A program made the position numbers and the translations under genes. DNA of 64,000 nt from Meconema thalassinum (taxonomy: Eukaryota; Arthropoda; Insecta; Orthoptera; Tettigoniidae). The notes beneath the pieces are model-generated. The model was not told where the DNA came from. It saw nothing but the letters and a program-made list of their open reading frames with translations, and made no database searches. Below are positions 61,459-64,000 of the stretch, piece after piece; position 1 is the first letter of the stretch, and every line of letters starts with the position of its first letter. Where the stretch lies: the NCBI GenBank assembly GCA_946902985.2, contig OX336388.2:135295846-135359845 (forward strand), given 5' to 3'.

Positions 61459-62507
61459 CACAGTGAGTCAAAATCGAAATCTAGGGGGACAAAATTATTT
61501 TTACGTTTTAATCATGAATTTAGAGTGAAAGCAACGTATAATATGTTTACTTCATAATAAACATCAGTTATGGCCTTTTTAAGCTACGTCTACACATGCA
61601 AGAAATTGTCTATGACTAGGAGTTGGAAAGAGCATTCAGTTATCTCTTCAGAATAATTTTCTACCCCTAATTTACTTTTAACTAAGTCACAAAGGTCCAC
61701 TTTTGAAATAATCGTCGAACCCAGTGCTTCAAACAGTTGTAGACGTGTGAAAACTGGTTGCGCGGCATCTTCTAAAACGTAAAATAACTAAGTAAGTTGC
61801 AAAAAGATGCAAAAAATCTTTTCTTCTTCTTCTTCTTCTTTCCCTTCGGCTTTTCCCAATTAATTGGGGTCGCCGGAGCCAACCAGGCTCATTTTGGTTT
61901 TGGCCGGGGATTTAAGGCCGGATGCCCTTCCTGACACCACGTGATTTTCCAGGTGAAAAATCCACCCCGCTGTCACCGGGATTCGAACCCCGGCCGTCCG
62001 GGTGAAAGGCGAGAAGCTAAGCCACTGCGCCATCACGCTCCCCATGCAAAAAATCTTATACCAGGCGTAAACTACAAGACTGTATCTACATTTTAACATT
62101 AAGCAGAAAGTGACGCCGAGTGACGCGACATACTAAAAACCTAAGTGAAAAATATAATTTTAAAATAATAGTTAAATATTATATAATGCAAATATAGCTA
62201 AAATTACGTAACAATTACGCCCATTAATAACTAAAACACGTTACAAGGATCATACTTCCAGCTGTATGTTCGATCTTAAAGCATCACACTAACCACAAAG
62301 ACAACCAAACCACAGCCACTTACATTCACCATCCAATTCAAACTGCTCGGACAGTGGTGACAGATTTACACTAAGATGCGTTTATATCCCAGAATAGTGA
62401 GCGGCAATTATATGAGAATGCTGTAGAAGTAATAAATTTTGTTTTTTTAATTATGAAAATATATAGCCTAATGTTGTCCTCCTAGATTTCGATTTTGACC
62501 CATTGTG
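61459..62507. mobile_element. Transib-like non-autonomous transposon, 1049 bp
   Basis: Ends are inverted repeats over ~39 bp. Left: CACAGTG, 23 nt, ACAAAATTA. Right (reverse complement): CACAATG, 23 nt, ACAACATTA. The 23-nt spacers differ at only a few positions (GTCAAAATCGAAATCTAGG shared). Flanking 5-mers CGATG (61454-61458) and CGACA (62508-62512) each differ by one transition from CGACG, which two paralogous LINE copies show at this site (10517 and ~3577). A 5-bp GC-rich duplication and CACWATG termini are Transib hallmarks. Contains a SINE; no transposase. Confidence 0.8.
61821..62043 (-). repeat. SINE family D with perfect 14-bp duplication
   Basis: ATGCAAAAAATCTT at 61807-61820 and 62044-62057. 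(TTC)n at left is its 3' tail in reverse (GAA). Head at right with GGGATTCGAACCCCGG B box. Nested in the Transib-like element. Confidence 0.95.
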
Positions 62508-63048
62508 CGACAGTATTAGGTATCCGAAGCCTAGGGAGTCTTTCACTCCCCCCCCCCTTAATTGGCCCTTGTCTCATCTTTCCTGATACCCTCATTCTTC
62601 GAGGCGTCAGCCTTCTTCTTCTTTTCGTGTTATCTCCTGCCTTCTGCTCAAGGCAGGGTGTATGTAGCCCCACCACTTCTGGTGCTACACCCTCACGCCT
62701 GGTGAGTTTGGGAGTTGGCGACCCCGAGGGAATCCTGAGCTGGGTTTTGTCTCGGTTTCCTCTGATCTTGGGACGGACCCTCTCCTCTTTCCCCTTTCCT
62801 ATCTGACTTTCATGGCTCTCCTTCCTTCCAAGTCCCTCAATCCTCATTCTTCGAGGATTGAGGGCATTTCTTTTCTTCCTGTCCTTTATTTGTCTTATCC
62901 TTTATTTGTTTACCATTTCTGTAAGTTTGTAGTTAGTAATAGTTATAGTTTTCATTCTCATCTCATCTTTCACTATCACCCAGACCATTAGGGGCCGATA
63001 ACCGAGATGTTAGGCCCCTTAGAACAATAATTATCATCATCAGAGTAT

Positions 63049-63568
63049 TGGTTGGTTGGTTCTTAAGTTTAGGGGCTGCGACAACGCGGTCATGTAGCCC
63101 CGTGTACTTTGGGTGTGTGTAGAATCTGTCTGATAACCGGTATTAATTGTGATGACTGTATTAGTGTGTGTATCTGTTTTAATTCAAGTAAGGACTGCAG
63201 TGGATCAATTATCAAGTAGTTCCTACTTTTGTTGCCAAACGCCACCGTCAACGACTACTAGCTCAGAACTTAGCTACCAGACGTCACCGCAGTCGGCTTT
63301 TGGCAACGAACGTAGGAACCTAAGAGCGTTGTTTACATTCCAAACCTATACGATTTAGCTTCACACAGGTGTAATTAGCGGAAGGCTCTTAAACATGCCA
63401 TAAATCTATGACATGGGACCGCCAGCTTTACTTCCCCTCCGAAGGAAGGCATACTGAGGGATTTTTAACGCTCTTAAATAATCCGATGCCTTCGGCTGGA
63501 TTTGAACCCGCGATCTTGGGCATAGACGCTCAGCATGCTACTGACTACGCCACCGAAGCCGCCCATCA
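63049..63568 (-). repeat. SINE family B inserted in a LINE target duplication
   Basis: Flanked by AGAGTAT (63042-63048 and 63569-63575). Tail GGTTGGTTGGTTCTTAAGTT, body GACATGGGACCGCCAGCTTT, head GGATTTGAACCCGCGATCTT. Confidence 0.93.
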
Positions 63569-63599
63569 AGAGTATGCTCGCCCAATGTTGCCAACACGA

Positions 63600-63962
63600 A
63601 GAATCAATTCTCTTGTTGTTTCACTTAGAAGCTTTGCGACATCATGGTCATATTATAACCCCGTGTATACAGGATTTGTCTGTTAACCTGCATTATTTAG
63701 TGTCTGTAACTTAGTAGTGTCTGTATTTGTAATTCAGGTGTGGATTGAGAAAGAGATGACCGTGGCCTTAATCTAGGAGTCATCCCGGCATTTGCCTGGA
63801 GTAGAAGTGAGAAACCACGGAAAAATCAATTCCAGGATGGCTGAGGTAGGAATCGATCCCACCTCCGCTCAGTTTTGCCTCACGAGGCTGAGCGTATCTG
63901 TTCCAGCCCTCAGACAAGAATTTAATATTTGCTAGCAGAACCGGGAATTGAACCTGGACCTC
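63600..63962 (-). repeat. SINE family M, minus strand
   Basis: Tail GCGACATCATGGTCATATTA and AACCCCGTGTATACAGGATT; body TCCCGGCATTTGCCTGGAGT, GATGGCTGAGGTAGGAATCG, CTCACGAGGCTGAGCG; head with reverse B box GGGAATTGAACCTGGACC. GAT/AAT microsatellite follows to the window end. Confidence 0.88.
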
Positions 63963-64000
63963 AAGAATGATGATGATGATGATGATGATAATAATAATAA

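Larger units (their letters stand above)
61304..63041 (+). mobile_element. LINE-derived insertion, family R, host of a Transib-like element
   Basis: Left duplication AGAGTATGCTC (61293-61303). The right one is split by a later SINE: AGAGTAT (63042-63048) and AGAGTATGCTC (63569-63579). Body matches 10364-11086, with the first 154 bp at 61304-61458 and the rest from 62508 (TATTAGGTATCCGAAGCCTA to the GGGGCCGATAACC end). Confidence 0.85.

Noticed and set aside
1..64000. A host protein-coding gene or a defence/metabolic gene cluster
   Set aside because: No frame shows a host-type domain, and no splice-consistent exon series was recognised; short exons could still be missed by eye.

Overview
This window looks like intergenic DNA from a large, repeat-rich insect genome. 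The evidence is its content: many tRNA-derived SINEs, Tc1/mariner, hAT, Helitron-like, Transib-like, pogo-like and Penelope-like elements, degenerate non-LTR retrotransposon ends, long microsatellites, and no recognisable host gene, rRNA or functional tRNA. An orthopteran or other polyneopteran is my guess from the style of the repeats, not something the sequence proves.

Layout. 1-5.1 kb: a SINE, two copies of a 'G' element (internal ~146-bp repeats carrying a GCCGCCATGTTGG-like core), a short mariner inside one of them, and a LINE-derived insertion with a perfect 12-bp target duplication. 5.1-9.5 kb: an old hAT piece, a Helitron relic with the last part of a PIF1-type helicase and a canonical 3' hairpin, a SINE, a 62-bp tandem repeat and a 0.9-kb AAAG tract. 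10-14.3 kb: a SINE split by a LINE-derived insertion, then a LINE C-terminus split by a hAT and a PIF/Harbinger-like element. 14.3-18.4 kb: a TTAA-flanked element holding G sequence, then another G element interrupted by a structurally intact Tc1 transposon with an open 341-aa transposase. 18.4-28.8 kb: SINEs, Helitron-like elements, hAT relics and a compact near-perfect hairpin. 29.2-31.7 kb: a Penelope-like element with an open 750-aa reverse transcriptase/GIY-YIG protein. 32-43 kb: SINEs, non-LTR C-terminal pseudogenes, an 'H' element, a MITE with ~250-bp terminal inverted repeats and a pogo-like element. 43.8-49.2 kb: a DD41D mariner-like element broken by one hAT MITE and two SINEs, then a frameshifted Tc1. 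50.1-52.6 kb: a 15-unit array with a rigid 163-164-bp period. 53.4-60.6 kb: a second H element holding an RTE-like insertion, more LINE and SINE, and a 'J' repeat split by a G element. 61.3-63.6 kb: a four-element nest whose insertion order can be read from target duplications.

The only open frames I regard as real genes are the Penelope protein (29435-31687, minus) and the Tc1 transposase (16480-17505, plus). Most other open frames are shadows, simple repeats or dead transposon fragments. The most unusual items are a Transib-like non-autonomous element whose ends look like 23-spacer recombination signal sequences (61459-62507); two element families (G and H) sharing termini and a ~146-bp internal period but not internal sequence; the length-locked 163-164-bp array; and SINE families that share 3' tails while differing in tRNA-like heads.
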